Source: Rosistilla oblonga | Lineage (GTDB): Bacteria; Planctomycetota; Planctomycetia; Pirellulales; Pirellulaceae | Assembly (NCBI RefSeq): GCF_007751715.1 | Contig: NZ_CP036292.1 | Location: forward strand, 6,455,339 to 6,519,338 | Direction of reading: 5' to 3' | DNA: 64,000 nucleotides | Part shown: positions 1 through 8,454 of the stretch, one piece after another | How the letters are laid out: the number at the start of each line of letters is the position of its first letter | How positions within the stretch are numbered: position 1 is the stretch's first letter | Translations under genes and position numbers: made by a program | The notes under the pieces: model-generated | Seen by the model: the letters and a program-made list of their open reading frames with translations, nothing else | Databases searched by the model: none | What the model was told of the DNA's origin: nothing

Positions 1-1134
1 GATCATGCCCGTTCGCTGCGAGAGCAATTGATCGCCGACGGGGCAACCGACGAACAAGCCGAGCGTCAATCGACCGCCCGCGTCTTCTCCAACGAATCGG
101 GAAACTACGGCACCGGATTAAACGACGCCGCTTATGCCAGCGACCTCTGGGAACATCAACAAGCCAACGGCGGCGACGCGGAGATGGCAAGCCTGTTCGT
201 TAACCGCATGGGATACGCCTACGGCGAAGGACTCGATGGCGTCGCGGCATCGGAACTGTTTGTCAAACAGGTCGCCGGCGTCGATGCAGCTTTTCTGTCG
301 CGATCCTCGCACACCTACGGCGTCCTCACCAGCGACGATCCATTTGCCTATCTCGGTGGCTTCGCCCTTGCCGCTCGCGCTGCCGGTGGCGACAAGTCGC
401 CTGAACTGTATGTGCAAAATTTGCGTGACGAATCCGAAGTCATCCTCGATTCCGCCGCCAGCGCGATCGCTAAAGAGATGCAATCGCGGTACCTGCACCC
501 GCAATGGATCAAGGCGCAACAGGCCGAAGGATACAGCGGCACTCTGCAGGTTTTAAAGGCGACACAGTTTCTGTGGGGATGGCAAGTCACATCGCCCGAA
601 TCGGTCCGGGAAGATCAGTGGCAGTCGATGCTGGATACCTATGTGAACGATCAATATGAATTGGGAACGCGGCAGTGGCTTCAAGAACACAACCAACACG
701 CTTTGGCACAGGTGCTGGAACGGATGGTGGATGCCGTTCGGTTGAACTATTGGCAACCCGACCAGGAGACTCAGCAGACTCTCTTTGCCGCCTACCACCA
801 AGCGACACGTTCCAGTGAATTGATCGAAAGCAATCGTCTGGTTGCCGAGTTCGTTTCCCAGCAGCTATCGCCATCGGAACTCGCCGCGGATGCTGCGGTT
901 CCTCCACCGCAAGCCACAACAACACCGCAACCGACACAAGATGTCACACCACAAACATCCGAAACCGAAGCACCTGAACCAACAAAGTTTGTCCAGGGAC
1001 AGGAACTGCGGCCGACCGACGCGGCCGATGATTCGCCACAAGTCACCAACTGGAACGCCGCGATGATGCTCGGCCTCTCCTTGTTGCTTGTGATCATCGG
1101 TGCCTTTCTGCAGCATCGCCGGCTTGTGAAATAG
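1..1134 (+). CDS. cobN: CobN-type cobaltochelatase large subunit, C-terminal part (5' end outside window)
   Basis: The reading frame is open from the first base, so only the last 377 residues are visible. CobN-family proteins bind the corrin/porphyrin ring and insert cobalt (or magnesium, in ChlH) with ATPase partners. Seen here: the family block SNESGNYGTGLNDAAYASD (visible residues ~30-48) and the long tail block with LWGWQVTSPESV, WQSMLDTYV and ERMVDAVRLNYW. The last ~90 residues are unusual: a Pro/Thr/Gln-rich linker followed by a hydrophobic helix (MMLGLSLLLVIIGAFL) and a short basic tail, which looks like a C-terminal membrane anchor. The stop is followed after 15 bp by cobT, then cobS and a cobC-like gene, which supports a cobalamin role. 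Cobalt versus magnesium specificity rests on this context, not on residues I can see. Confidence 0.85.
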   Translation, partial: DHARSLREQLIADGATDEQAERQSTARVFSNESGNYGTGLNDAAYASDLWEHQQANGGDAEMASLFVNRMGYAYGEGLDGVAASELFVKQVAGVDAAFLSRSSHTYGVLTSDDPFAYLGGFALAARAAGGDKSPELYVQNLRDESEVILDSAASAIAKEMQSRYLHPQWIKAQQAEGYSGTLQVLKATQFLWGWQVTSPESVREDQWQSMLDTYVNDQYELGTRQWLQEHNQHALAQVLERMVDAVRLNYWQPDQETQQTLFAAYHQATRSSELIESNRLVAEFVSQQLSPSELAADAAVPPPQATTTPQPTQDVTPQTSETEAPEPTKFVQGQELRPTDAADDSPQVTNWNAAMMLGLSLLLVIIGAFLQHRRLVK

Positions 1135-1149
1135 CTAGGAGAACACGTC

Positions 1150-2199
1150 ATGACAAATACGACACCGCGCGTCGACAGCGACGCGATCCAATCCCAACTC
1201 GCCCAGCTTTGCAAGCCGCCGGGGAGTCTGGGGATGATCGAATTCGCGGCCACGCGGCTCTGCGAAACTCAACAAACGCTGCACCCCCAAACGCGTCCAC
1301 GACACGTGACGGTCTTTGCCGCCGACCATGGGGTGACGTGTGAAGGAGTCACGGCGTGGCCCAGCGAGGTGACCGGCGCAGTGGTCAAGGTGATGCAGAC
1401 CGGGCGTACGGCAAGCGGAGTCTTCGCGCGAACGTTGGACGCGAACTACGAAGTCGTCGACGTCGGTCTGTTGCAATCGATCCACAACAGCGGTGATGCG
1501 GTTCCCGCCACGTCGCTTCGGGATGCCGCCAAACGACGCGGCACCGCAAATCTATTGCGCGAGGCGGCGATGGCGGAATCCGATTTCGACCATGCTTGGG
1601 ACGTCGGCGTCGAACGAGCCGAAGCGGCGATCGCCGAGAACAGCCAAGTGCTGATCGGAGGCGAAATGGGGATCGGAAATACGACCGCAGCAACCTGTTT
1701 GATCGGCCTGCTTTGCGAATCGGAGATTGGTTCCAACGTTGCCGAAATCGTCGGTCGCGGCGCGGGGCTCGACGATCAACAGCTCTCCCACAAACAGCAG
1801 GTCGTCGTAGCGGCGATCGAACGCGTGCGAGCGATGGGACCACTGAATGCAAAACAAATCGGATGCGAAGTTGGCGGACTGGAGATCGTCGCGTTGGCCG
1901 GTCTCTACGCTCGAGCGGCCCAGGCAGGTCGGACCGTCTTAATCGATGGCGTGATCGCGACGTCGGCGGCGGTGCTGGCCGATGCGATACATCCCGGAAC
2001 GCGAGCTCAAATGATTGCCGGACATCGGTCGACGGAGCCTGCGCATAATGCGGCGCTGGCGAAGCTGCAACTGATGCCGATTGTCGATTTGCAAATGCGG
2101 CTCGGAGAGGCAACCGGTGCGATCGCCGCATTGCCGATCCTGGATCTTGCCGCGGCAATGCTCTGCGAGATGGCTACTCTTGGCGAGCTGGAACTGTGA
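1150..2199 (+). CDS. cobT: Nicotinate-nucleotide-dimethylbenzimidazole phosphoribosyltransferase
   Basis: 349 residues, the usual CobT length. CobT transfers phosphoribose from nicotinate mononucleotide to the lower-ligand base (normally dimethylbenzimidazole), giving alpha-ribazole phosphate for the nucleotide loop of cobalamin. Visible family blocks are KPPGSLG (22-28), FAADHGV (56-62), GGEMGIGNTT (170-179), GRGAGLDD (202-209) and RLGEATGA (317-324); Glu320 in the last block matches the catalytic glutamate known in Salmonella CobT. An AGGAG at 1137-1141 sits 8 bp before ATG, supporting the start. The stop overlaps the next ATG (TGATG), so cobS is probably translationally coupled. Confidence 0.95.
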   Translation: MTNTTPRVDSDAIQSQLAQLCKPPGSLGMIEFAATRLCETQQTLHPQTRPRHVTVFAADHGVTCEGVTAWPSEVTGAVVKVMQTGRTASGVFARTLDANYEVVDVGLLQSIHNSGDAVPATSLRDAAKRRGTANLLREAAMAESDFDHAWDVGVERAEAAIAENSQVLIGGEMGIGNTTAATCLIGLLCESEIGSNVAEIVGRGAGLDDQQLSHKQQVVVAAIERVRAMGPLNAKQIGCEVGGLEIVALAGLYARAAQAGRTVLIDGVIATSAAVLADAIHPGTRAQMIAGHRSTEPAHNAALAKLQLMPIVDLQMRLGEATGAIAALPILDLAAAMLCEMATLGELEL

Positions 2200-3011
2200 T
2201 GTCAGAACCAACGCAATCCAGCGATCGGCAAGCCTGCTCGCCCTGGGAATGCTTTGTGATCGCGGTTCAGTTCCTGACCCGCGTTTCGATTTTTCGTCAG
2301 CGACAGCTTTCGAGCGACCAATACCGGCTGGCCCTTCGCCGATCGGTCCTCTTCTTTCCTATCGTCGGCGGATTCGTCGGGCTCTTCACGGCGGTGACCT
2401 TTGCAACTCTTCTGCTGGCCGGAGTCCCCGCGTTGGTTTCCGCGTTGGTCGCGGTCGGTTTCGAAGCATTGCTGACCGGCGCGTTCCACGAAGATGCGTT
2501 CGCCGATACGTGTGACGCGTTGGGTGGTGGATGGACGCGAGACCAAGTGCTGGAAATCATGAAGGACAGCCGGCTGGGCACCTATGGAACCATCGCGTTG
2601 GTTGCCGGCGTGGGGGCCCGCGCCGCGGCGATCGCTGCGATGGGAGAAACGGACATCCGTTGGTCGATCGTTGCCATCGTCGCCGCGGCAGCGATCGGAC
2701 GGATCGCGATCGTTGTGATGATGGCCACGACGTCGCCCATCGACGATCGCGCTTCGCAAGCCCGAGATGTCGCCGGTTCGCAGACGCTCAAGACAGTCAT
2801 CGCAGCCACCCTGGCGAGCCTTCCTTTCTGGAGTGCCTGGTTGATGCTGTCCCCTTCGTGCGCCGCAGCTTCGATGTTGGTATCGGCGATAACCCTGACT
2901 TGGTTTCGTCGCAAGATCATGCGGCGGATCGGTGGCACCACAGGCGACTTATTGGGGGCCAGCGGATTCCTGATTCAACTTGTTGTCACGATCGGAGCGA
3001 CAGCAAGATGA
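2199..3011 (+). CDS. cobS: Adenosylcobinamide-GDP ribazoletransferase (cobalamin synthase)
   Basis: 270 residues from the ATG that overlaps the cobT stop; a GTG three bases earlier (2196) is the only close alternative. CobS is an integral membrane enzyme joining adenosylcobinamide-GDP with alpha-ribazole (phosphate), the last assembly step of cobalamin. The acidic signature HEDAFADTCDALGGG (residues 97-111) followed by IMKDSRLGTYG matches the HxD..D metal-binding region of the family. Several hydrophobic helices follow. The stop TGA (3009-3011) overlaps the next ATG (3008), continuing the coupled operon. Confidence 0.94.
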   Translation: MSEPTQSSDRQACSPWECFVIAVQFLTRVSIFRQRQLSSDQYRLALRRSVLFFPIVGGFVGLFTAVTFATLLLAGVPALVSALVAVGFEALLTGAFHEDAFADTCDALGGGWTRDQVLEIMKDSRLGTYGTIALVAGVGARAAAIAAMGETDIRWSIVAIVAAAAIGRIAIVVMMATTSPIDDRASQARDVAGSQTLKTVIAATLASLPFWSAWLMLSPSCAAASMLVSAITLTWFRRKIMRRIGGTTGDLLGASGFLIQLVVTIGATAR

Positions 3012-3661
3012 CAGTCCCACAAGAAAACCTCGTTCAAGAAGTCATCATGGTGCGTCACGGCGCCGTCGATCCGCAGTGGAAGGGGATCTGCTACGGTGCG
3101 ATGGACGTTTCGCTGAGCGAACAGGGATACAGCGACTCTCGGCAGGCAGCTCGACAGCTGAGCGAACGCTTTCACCCGTCGGTCATCTTCCACAGCGGCC
3201 TGTCACGCACCCGATTCTTGGCGGAAGAGATCGCCCAAGCGTACGGCGGCGCAGTTCCCTGCATCGAGGACCATCGCTTGCGAGAGCGCGACTACGGAGA
3301 TTGGCAGGGACAAACCTGGGACGCCGCCTACGCAAGCGATCCCGACAACTTCGATGGCCTCATCGAAGATCCCGATCACTATCGACCGCCCGGCGGCGAA
3401 ACCACTTCCCAGATGCAAGCGCGCGTCGCCCAGTGGTTCAGCGAACAACTGAATCCATATGGCCACGATCGACCGAAAACTCTGATCGCCGTCTCGCACA
3501 GCGGCCCGATCGCAGCGTTGGCAGGTCATATACACGAAAAACCACCGACACAATGGCAGCCGTACACGATCGGCACGCTTGAATCGATCCGGGTGAGACA
3601 GATCGCCAGCGGAGAGCAAACACGCTGGCAGATCGACCGACAAACAGCCGGCATGCGTTAG
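3008..3661 (+). CDS. cobC: Histidine phosphatase, alpha-ribazole phosphatase-like
   Basis: 217 residues starting at the ATG overlapping the cobS stop; the open frame extends upstream to 2531 but that part lies inside cobS. It belongs to the phosphoglycerate-mutase/histidine-phosphatase family: phospho-acceptor block VRHGAV (His17), acid RERDYGDWQG (Glu93) and the second His in AVSHSGP (His164). In a cob operon this type usually removes phosphate from alpha-ribazole phosphate or from cobalamin phosphate. The assignment to that substrate rests on context only. The last codons lie inside a dispersed repeat (see 3661-3707). Confidence 0.85.
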   Translation: MTVPQENLVQEVIMVRHGAVDPQWKGICYGAMDVSLSEQGYSDSRQAARQLSERFHPSVIFHSGLSRTRFLAEEIAQAYGGAVPCIEDHRLRERDYGDWQGQTWDAAYASDPDNFDGLIEDPDHYRPPGGETTSQMQARVAQWFSEQLNPYGHDRPKTLIAVSHSGPIAALAGHIHEKPPTQWQPYTIGTLESIRVRQIASGEQTRWQIDRQTAGMR

Positions 3662-3707
3662 CGTGCCGGCTGTCCAAGCGAACCGGACGCTAACGCGTGC
3701 CGGCTGA
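3661..3707. repeat. Dispersed repeat, family C, between convergent genes
   Basis: The unit GTCCAAGCGAACCGGACGCT followed by AACGCGTGCCGGCTG (3672-3705) fills part of the 92-bp gap between convergent genes, and a partial GCGTGCCGGCTG precedes it. Related copies: 8276-8310 in reverse orientation and a diverged one at about 25021-25053. No coding potential is apparent. Confidence 0.6.
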
Positions 3708-3753
3708 TACCTCAAATGGAAACCCTGATTTGTCCGACGCCAACGGCACAGCG

Positions 3754-4692
3754 TTACGCTGCGCGGCGAAGCGGTTCGGAGACGGGGAATGCCAGCGTCT
3801 GCGGCTGCGATTCCTCGAACGCCTGGGGCGATTCGATCGACGCCGAGGCAAGCTTTCGCAGATCGCGATCGATCTCTTGTCGACGCTTGCCGGCCAAGAT
3901 CGACGCTGCAACCCGGCCTGCTGCCGTGGTCCAGGTTCCGATCCGATGCGGCTGAGTCAAACAAGACAGCATCGCAAAACCGATCGTTGCCGCGGCACCG
4001 CTAGCTGGGCCAGCCGATTGCAATTGATATCCCGTGCGGAATCCAACGCTCTCGATCTCGACGGCATCTTCGTACGTCGTGACTCGCGATTCGCCAGCGA
4101 TCTGAATATCGTAAGCCGCCTTCTTCACCCACCGCGATGCGAAGGCTTCGAAGTCGACTGCGGTGGCGACCGAACTGGCTTTTAAGCACTGCCGGAGCGC
4201 CGAAACTCTCCAGAACGATGCAGCCAGAAACAGTCCGCTGATCCGGTCTGCTTCCAAGCGGCCAACCGCCGTCGCACCGTGGGCGATCGGACGTCGCAAC
4301 CGCAGCGCATTGGTGGTCCAACCGGCAGCCAGGATCAGATCGTGATCGTCCATGTCGCAAACCAACGGCGAAGCGCAAGCAACGTCGTGATCTGCAAAGG
4401 TTTCGTCGATCGAATCGGTCCAGCCGGAGGTGGCTTGAAAGCCATCCGCCAACACGTGAACGATTGGACTGGTGGCGATTTCGCTGCCCGCCCGCACGAG
4501 GTTCAGCAGCGTGCAGTCGTTACCGACAGCAAAACAAACCTCACCGGCCAGTTCAAAGGGGTCTTCATAATTGCCGTCGTGGGCAACGATCACTTCACAA
4601 TCATCGGGACGATTCTCCAGCACGGAAACCAATGTGGTTTCGAAGTCTTCGGAATGGGATCGCAGCGGAATAATGATCGATAAACGTGGCAC
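3754..4692 (-). CDS. Glycosyltransferase family 2-like protein
   Basis: 312 residues from a GTG start. The frame stays open upstream to 4806, but AGGAGG lies 5 bp before the GTG at 4692 and the family similarity begins right there with PRLSIIIPLRSHSEDFE. This is the GT-A N-terminal strand typical of family 2 glycosyltransferases, followed by VIVAHDGNYEDP and VHVLADGF, where a DxD-like site would be expected; a clear DxD is not seen, so activity is uncertain. The centre holds DMDDHDLILAAGW. No transmembrane segment was noticed. It stands alone, with a convergent cob operon on one side and a hairpin on the other. Acceptor unknown; a degenerate or atypical member is possible. Confidence 0.65.
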   Translation of the reverse strand: MPRLSIIIPLRSHSEDFETTLVSVLENRPDDCEVIVAHDGNYEDPFELAGEVCFAVGNDCTLLNLVRAGSEIATSPIVHVLADGFQATSGWTDSIDETFADHDVACASPLVCDMDDHDLILAAGWTTNALRLRRPIAHGATAVGRLEADRISGLFLAASFWRVSALRQCLKASSVATAVDFEAFASRWVKKAAYDIQIAGESRVTTYEDAVEIESVGFRTGYQLQSAGPASGAAATIGFAMLSCLTQPHRIGTWTTAAGRVAASILAGKRRQEIDRDLRKLASASIESPQAFEESQPQTLAFPVSEPLRRAA

Positions 4693-4857
4693 GTTTACCT
4701 CCTGACACACATCGCTTGAGATAGCGGATGGACCTGAATGGCGGGCCTCAAATGTTGTCGCTCGCACTATGCGGATTTGATCGGAACGCGATGCAAGACA
4801 ACGCAATCAATCCAATTCAGATGGCAGATAAAATGCAGTCAGCCAAGGTCGCCACTT

Positions 4858-4886
4858 TGCCAATCGGTACAGTTTACCGATTGGCA
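4858..4886 (-). terminator. 12-bp perfect hairpin, probable terminator of the 4921-5950 pair
   Basis: Arms TGCCAATCGGTA (4858-4869) and TACCGATTGGCA (4875-4886) are perfectly complementary around a 5-nt loop. It lies 35 bp past the stop of the minus-strand gene at 4921. No T tract follows, so a classical rho-independent terminator is not certain. Confidence 0.55.
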
Positions 4887-4920
4887 GTGCAGGAAGAATT
4901 GCTAGCAATATGCCAGCTGG

Positions 4921-5133
4921 CTATGCCAAGAAGGTCCGTAGGACGGGGGCGATCGATGCCGATGCCGGTTGAGCGTCGCGAGTGTTCCAATAAGGGAAAT
5001 CGCCGTAGGCTTTGAGTTCGTAATACAGCAGGATGCAGGCGATCAACAGTGCCAACGCACTGGCGATCAACATCACTGTATAGACACTCAACGCTTGCTT
5101 CTGCTTGATATTATTTGATGCTTGTGTCGACAC
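4921..5133 (-). CDS. Small single-pass membrane protein, function unknown
   Basis: 70 residues with one strong hydrophobic helix (VYTVMLIASALALLIACILLYY, about residues 18-39) preceded by a polar N terminus. Its first 23 bp overlap the end of the gene upstream (5111-5950), so the two are very likely co-translated. I do not recognise a family. The overlap, the helix and the absence of a competing frame make it a credible gene. It probably works with the coiled-coil membrane protein encoded before it. Confidence 0.6.
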   Translation of the reverse strand: MSTQASNNIKQKQALSVYTVMLIASALALLIACILLYYELKAYGDFPYWNTRDAQPASASIAPVLRTFLA

Positions 5134-5950
5134 GGTCGCCCTCCTTCATGATTCCGCTCTGCAGCTCGGGCAGGATCTCAGCGACGCTTTGATTTGGTTC
5201 GGTCTTGCGAACTCGCAGCCGTCCCAGATACTTGCCACCGCGTGTGACCTCTAAGAAATGTCCCTCTCGCAAGCCTTCGTCGTAACCGATCGAGACCTGA
5301 ACCAACCGGCTCGGCTGGCTGACCAACAACACGACGCCGTTGCGTTTGGGCGGTGCGTTGTCGATCGGGTCTTCGGGATTGATGTCCGAAGCGGTGAGGA
5401 CTTCTTTATAACGCGTGTTCTGAGCGATCAGTTGCGTGTTGCGTTCTTGCATCTCGGAAACGACACCCTTGGTCGCGTTCAGTTCATCGCTGACCCGAGC
5501 TGCGGTGTAGAACAATTGATCGCGGTCTTCACGCTCTTTGCGAATCTGAGTCCGCAGGCCGGCGTTCTCCGAAGTCAAACGCGTCAGTTCTTGCGTCTGC
5601 GTGTTGACCTCTTGGGTCAACGCGGTCTTCAGACCCTCGAGCGTTTGAACTTCGCTGACCGCATTCTGCAGATTGCTACGCAATTCAGCAGCTTCGGTCT
5701 GCAGCGCCGCAAGCGCGGTCCGTCGAGCGGCTCGCTCGTGAGCCAACGCGACTTCGGCACGAGTCAACGACTCTTGCAACTGTTTGATTCCCCGCTCCTT
5801 CGCTTCGACCATCTGCTTGAGACCGGTCGATGGATTGATTGCGGCGTCACGCCAGTTTTTGTGCGTTGCGGTAACCATGATGGCGAGCAACAGGAAGCTC
5901 ATGCTGAGCACAAAAATCAGCGCTGAAAATATCTTTCCCAGAAAGGTCAT
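5111..5950 (-). CDS. Membrane-anchored coiled-coil protein, function unknown
   Basis: 279 residues. An N-terminal hydrophobic helix (residues ~6-27) is followed by a long heptad-like region rich in E, Q, R and L (about 45-170) and a C-terminal part (about 200-279) rich in beta-type segments (GVVLLVSQPSRLVQVSIGYD, GHFLEVTRGGKYLGRLRVRK). This layout suggests a protein anchored in the membrane with an extracytoplasmic coiled-coil stalk and a small beta domain. I do not assign a named family. A small membrane protein overlaps its 3' end (4921-5133). The 296 bp upstream (5951-6246) contain no gene and presumably its promoter. Confidence 0.7.
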   Translation of the reverse strand: MTFLGKIFSALIFVLSMSFLLLAIMVTATHKNWRDAAINPSTGLKQMVEAKERGIKQLQESLTRAEVALAHERAARRTALAALQTEAAELRSNLQNAVSEVQTLEGLKTALTQEVNTQTQELTRLTSENAGLRTQIRKEREDRDQLFYTAARVSDELNATKGVVSEMQERNTQLIAQNTRYKEVLTASDINPEDPIDNAPPKRNGVVLLVSQPSRLVQVSIGYDEGLREGHFLEVTRGGKYLGRLRVRKTEPNQSVAEILPELQSGIMKEGDRVDTSIK

Positions 5951-6246
5951 GGAAGGTTTCCCTACACGTTACGGAGCGAACCGAGTTTGCCCGTCAGGTC
6001 GCACGAGAATTGGACGACAGACAAGGTTAGGACCGGACAAATATTGAAGCACGTTTGAAGTATAGTCAGCGCCAGAAAATGATTCAAACATTAAACCACG
6101 AATCCCAAAATGCCTCGCAAGAGGGGGTGTGGTTGCAGCGAATGAGCGAGTTACCAGCTGTAGAGCGACTCGCCGCCCCCGAATCGTCCCCAACTTTGCC
6201 GGTTGGGGAATTCATGAGTCCGCCGGTTTGCGATCCCGGTTTCGAA

Positions 6247-7200
6247 TTAAGCCGGTGACTTCAGCTCCGACCTGACCCCTTTGATCTGCCTTAAGAAGGC
6301 TTCCATCGAAGGCATCCGGTCCTGGACGTTGGGGCTGATGCAACGCATGATCGCCGTCGCCAACACAGGATTCAGGTCGGGGCGGAACTGCAAGATCGGG
6401 ATCGGTGGATGCGTGTCGTGCTGCAGCGCGGCTTTGCCAGTCGTGTCGTTGACAGGCCACGGGAACTCAAACGCGCACAACGTGTAGATCGAAACGCCAA
6501 AGGCGAACACGTCGACGCGTTGGTCGGTCTGCCGACGGCGAACGATTTCCGGCGCCATATAAAGAGGCGTCCCGGTGCGGTTGCCCGGCTGCATATAAGG
6601 AGGCAACGCGGGGACGGTCAAACCGAAGTCGATGAGCTTTATCCGATCCATGTCGGAGGAACAGATAAAGTTGCGAGGGCAGATGTCGCGGTGAATGAAT
6701 CCCTTCTCGTGGACGTATTTCATCCCCTCAGCCATCTGTCGGATCAGCGATAAACGCTTCCCGGCCAAGGTCTCTTCTTTCCGCGTCTGGATGACCTGCA
6801 ACAGCCCAGGGCCGTCGACATATTCCATCACCAGATAGGGTTGCCCCTGCTTGGTGGTCCCATATTCGTAGGTCTCCACGACGTTGGGGTGCTGCATTTG
6901 CACAGCGATCGCCCCTTCGATCGGTTTCTTGAGGCCTTTGAAGCGGGCTTCGAAGGTGGCTACTTTTTCCGCGTCGCACAATTTCAGCCCGACCACGCGG
7001 TTGTATTGCCGATCCCGGGCGGTGATGAAGTTACTCATCGTCCCCGAAACTGCCGACCGCATCCGCTCAAAGCGGGCTTCGACATCCAGGCTGTTGCTCC
7101 CCTTGGTTTGCTTGCTCTTCGGAACCGCCGCGGCGCCGGAATCTCCCTCTTCCGTCTTCTTTTTGCCGATCAGCGATTGAATTTTGTCCAGCAGACCCAT
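6247..7200 (-). CDS. Protein kinase-like protein with HRDICPRN catalytic loop
   Basis: 317 residues. After a ~45-residue polar N terminus comes an eukaryotic-type kinase fold: VVGLKLCD (probable ATP-anchoring Lys), HPNVVETYEYG, LVMEYVDGPGL, catalytic loop HRDICPRNF, LIDFGLTVP (DFG), APEIV and DVFAFGVSIYTL. The Gly-rich loop is not recognisable (SGTMSNFITARD instead), and the catalytic-loop Lys of HRDLKPxN is replaced by Cys, with Arg directly before Asn as in tyrosine kinases (HRDLAARN). It is cytosolic, with no membrane helix, unlike many planctomycete kinases. It starts 30 bp after accD and could be co-transcribed. Activity and target are unknown; an atypical active kinase or a pseudokinase are both possible. 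Confidence 0.8.
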   Translation of the reverse strand: MGLLDKIQSLIGKKKTEEGDSGAAAVPKSKQTKGSNSLDVEARFERMRSAVSGTMSNFITARDRQYNRVVGLKLCDAEKVATFEARFKGLKKPIEGAIAVQMQHPNVVETYEYGTTKQGQPYLVMEYVDGPGLLQVIQTRKEETLAGKRLSLIRQMAEGMKYVHEKGFIHRDICPRNFICSSDMDRIKLIDFGLTVPALPPYMQPGNRTGTPLYMAPEIVRRRQTDQRVDVFAFGVSIYTLCAFEFPWPVNDTTGKAALQHDTHPPIPILQFRPDLNPVLATAIMRCISPNVQDRMPSMEAFLRQIKGVRSELKSPA

Positions 7201-7230
7201 AAACGTAATTCGTAGTCGAGGGGAGGAGTG

Positions 7231-8070
7231 TTATTTGCCACAGTAGTCGATGACGCGGGCGATCTCCGATTTCAAGCGATCGCGAGCGACGATCCGATCG
7301 ATAAAACCATGCTCCAACAGGAATTCACTGGTCTGAAAACCCTCGGGCAATTCGATGCCGATCGTCGCTTTGATCGTCCGCGGTCCGGCGAAACCGATCA
7401 ATGCCTTGGGTTCGGCGAAACAGAGATCTCCCAACGAAGCAAAACTAGCAGCGACGCCGCCCATAGTGGGGTTGGTCAAGACGCTGATGAACAGCCCGCC
7501 CGATTCGTGATATCGAGCCAGCGCTGCGGAGACCTTCGCCATCTGCATCAGCGATAGGATCCCTTCGTGCATCCGAGCCCCGCCGCCGGAGCCACTAATA
7601 ATGATCAAGGGTAGGTTCTGTTCGGTCGCTCGTTCGATCAACCGCGTCAACCGCTCGCCGACAACCGATCCCATGCTTCCCATGATAAACGCACTGTCGG
7701 TAACTCCAAACGCAACGCGGCGAGCTCGGATCATTCCGGTTCCGGTCAGAGCGGCATCGACCAATCCGGTCCGCTTCTGTTCGGCTAACAATCGCTCGGC
7801 ATAACGTTTTCGGTCAGCAAATTCCAAGGGATCGGTGGGCCTCAGCTCTTCGTCCCAGGCTTCAAACGTCCCTTCATCCAAGACCTGTTCGACTCGATCG
7901 GCAGCCGAAACGTAAAGATGGTGGTCGCACTTAGGGCAGACATTCAGCCGCCGTTGGACCTCTTTGCGGTAGACGCTCGACAAGCATCCGGGGCATTTGA
8001 TCCACAAACCCTCGGGAATTCCGCGTTTTTTGGTATTGGGGGCTTCGCTGTTCGATTCGACGGTCGCCAT
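7231..8070 (-). CDS. accD: Acetyl-CoA carboxylase carboxyltransferase subunit beta
   Basis: 279 residues from ATG 8070, chosen over GTG 8082 because a GGGTG lies about 9 bp before it. AccD with AccA transfers the carboxyl group from biotin to acetyl-CoA, the first step of fatty acid synthesis. Visible: the N-terminal zinc ribbon with CPGC and CPKC, and the crotonase-fold blocks [29 protein letters not shown] and [13 protein letters not shown]. Length and motifs are normal for the family. The kinase-like gene follows 30 bp downstream. The AT-rich stretch at 8098-8160 is a likely promoter region. Confidence 0.96.
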   Translation of the reverse strand: MATVESNSEAPNTKKRGIPEGLWIKCPGCLSSVYRKEVQRRLNVCPKCDHHLYVSAADRVEQVLDEGTFEAWDEELRPTDPLEFADRKRYAERLLAEQKRTGLVDAALTGTGMIRARRVAFGVTDSAFIMGSMGSVVGERLTRLIERATEQNLPLIIISGSGGGARMHEGILSLMQMAKVSAALARYHESGGLFISVLTNPTMGGVAASFASLGDLCFAEPKALIGFAGPRTIKATIGIELPEGFQTSEFLLEHGFIDRIVARDRLKSEIARVIDYCGK

Positions 8071-8454
8071 GCAATTATTCACCCATCAAAGGGGCAGTGA
8101 AGATATTAAATTCGCGTTGTTCGCGATCCAAATATATCGGTTATCGCAATTTTTCGCTGCATCGGTTGGATCGGGGCCCCAGCCCCGCAACGCTTCAGCC
8201 CCGTTAGCCTACGATACCGCTAAGGATTCTTCTAGGCATATAGCCAGGGCTAAGTGGTGTTTCAATTGCAGGCATCAGCCGGCACGCGGTAGCGACGTGT
8301 TCGCTTGGACAACGCCGCGCCGCCGCGGCTCGCCTCATTCGCCGAAGCACAAACACTTAATTGCCCTGGGCATATGGCGTCCGACGTTCGCCCGTGAGAG
8401 CATAGGCACCTATTGTAATCAGCTTTTGCTGTGCCGCACGTAAGGAGGTTTCCG
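8071..8454. other. 384-bp divergent intergenic region
   Basis: Between accD (-) and the PhyH gene (+). It holds an AT-rich patch (about 8098-8155) near accD, where a promoter would be expected, and a family C repeat in reverse orientation (8276-8310). Several open frames cross it but none has a ribosome site or recognisable protein features. Confidence 0.4.

Noticed and set aside
118-519. Minus-strand open frames across the cob operon and similar long shadow frames throughout
   Set aside because: High G+C makes long antisense frames common; they lack ribosome sites, have Arg/Ser-rich composition and overlap strongly supported genes.
2196-2198. GTG as the cobS start
   Set aside because: ATG at 2199 overlapping the cobT stop is the more typical coupled start; the difference is one residue.
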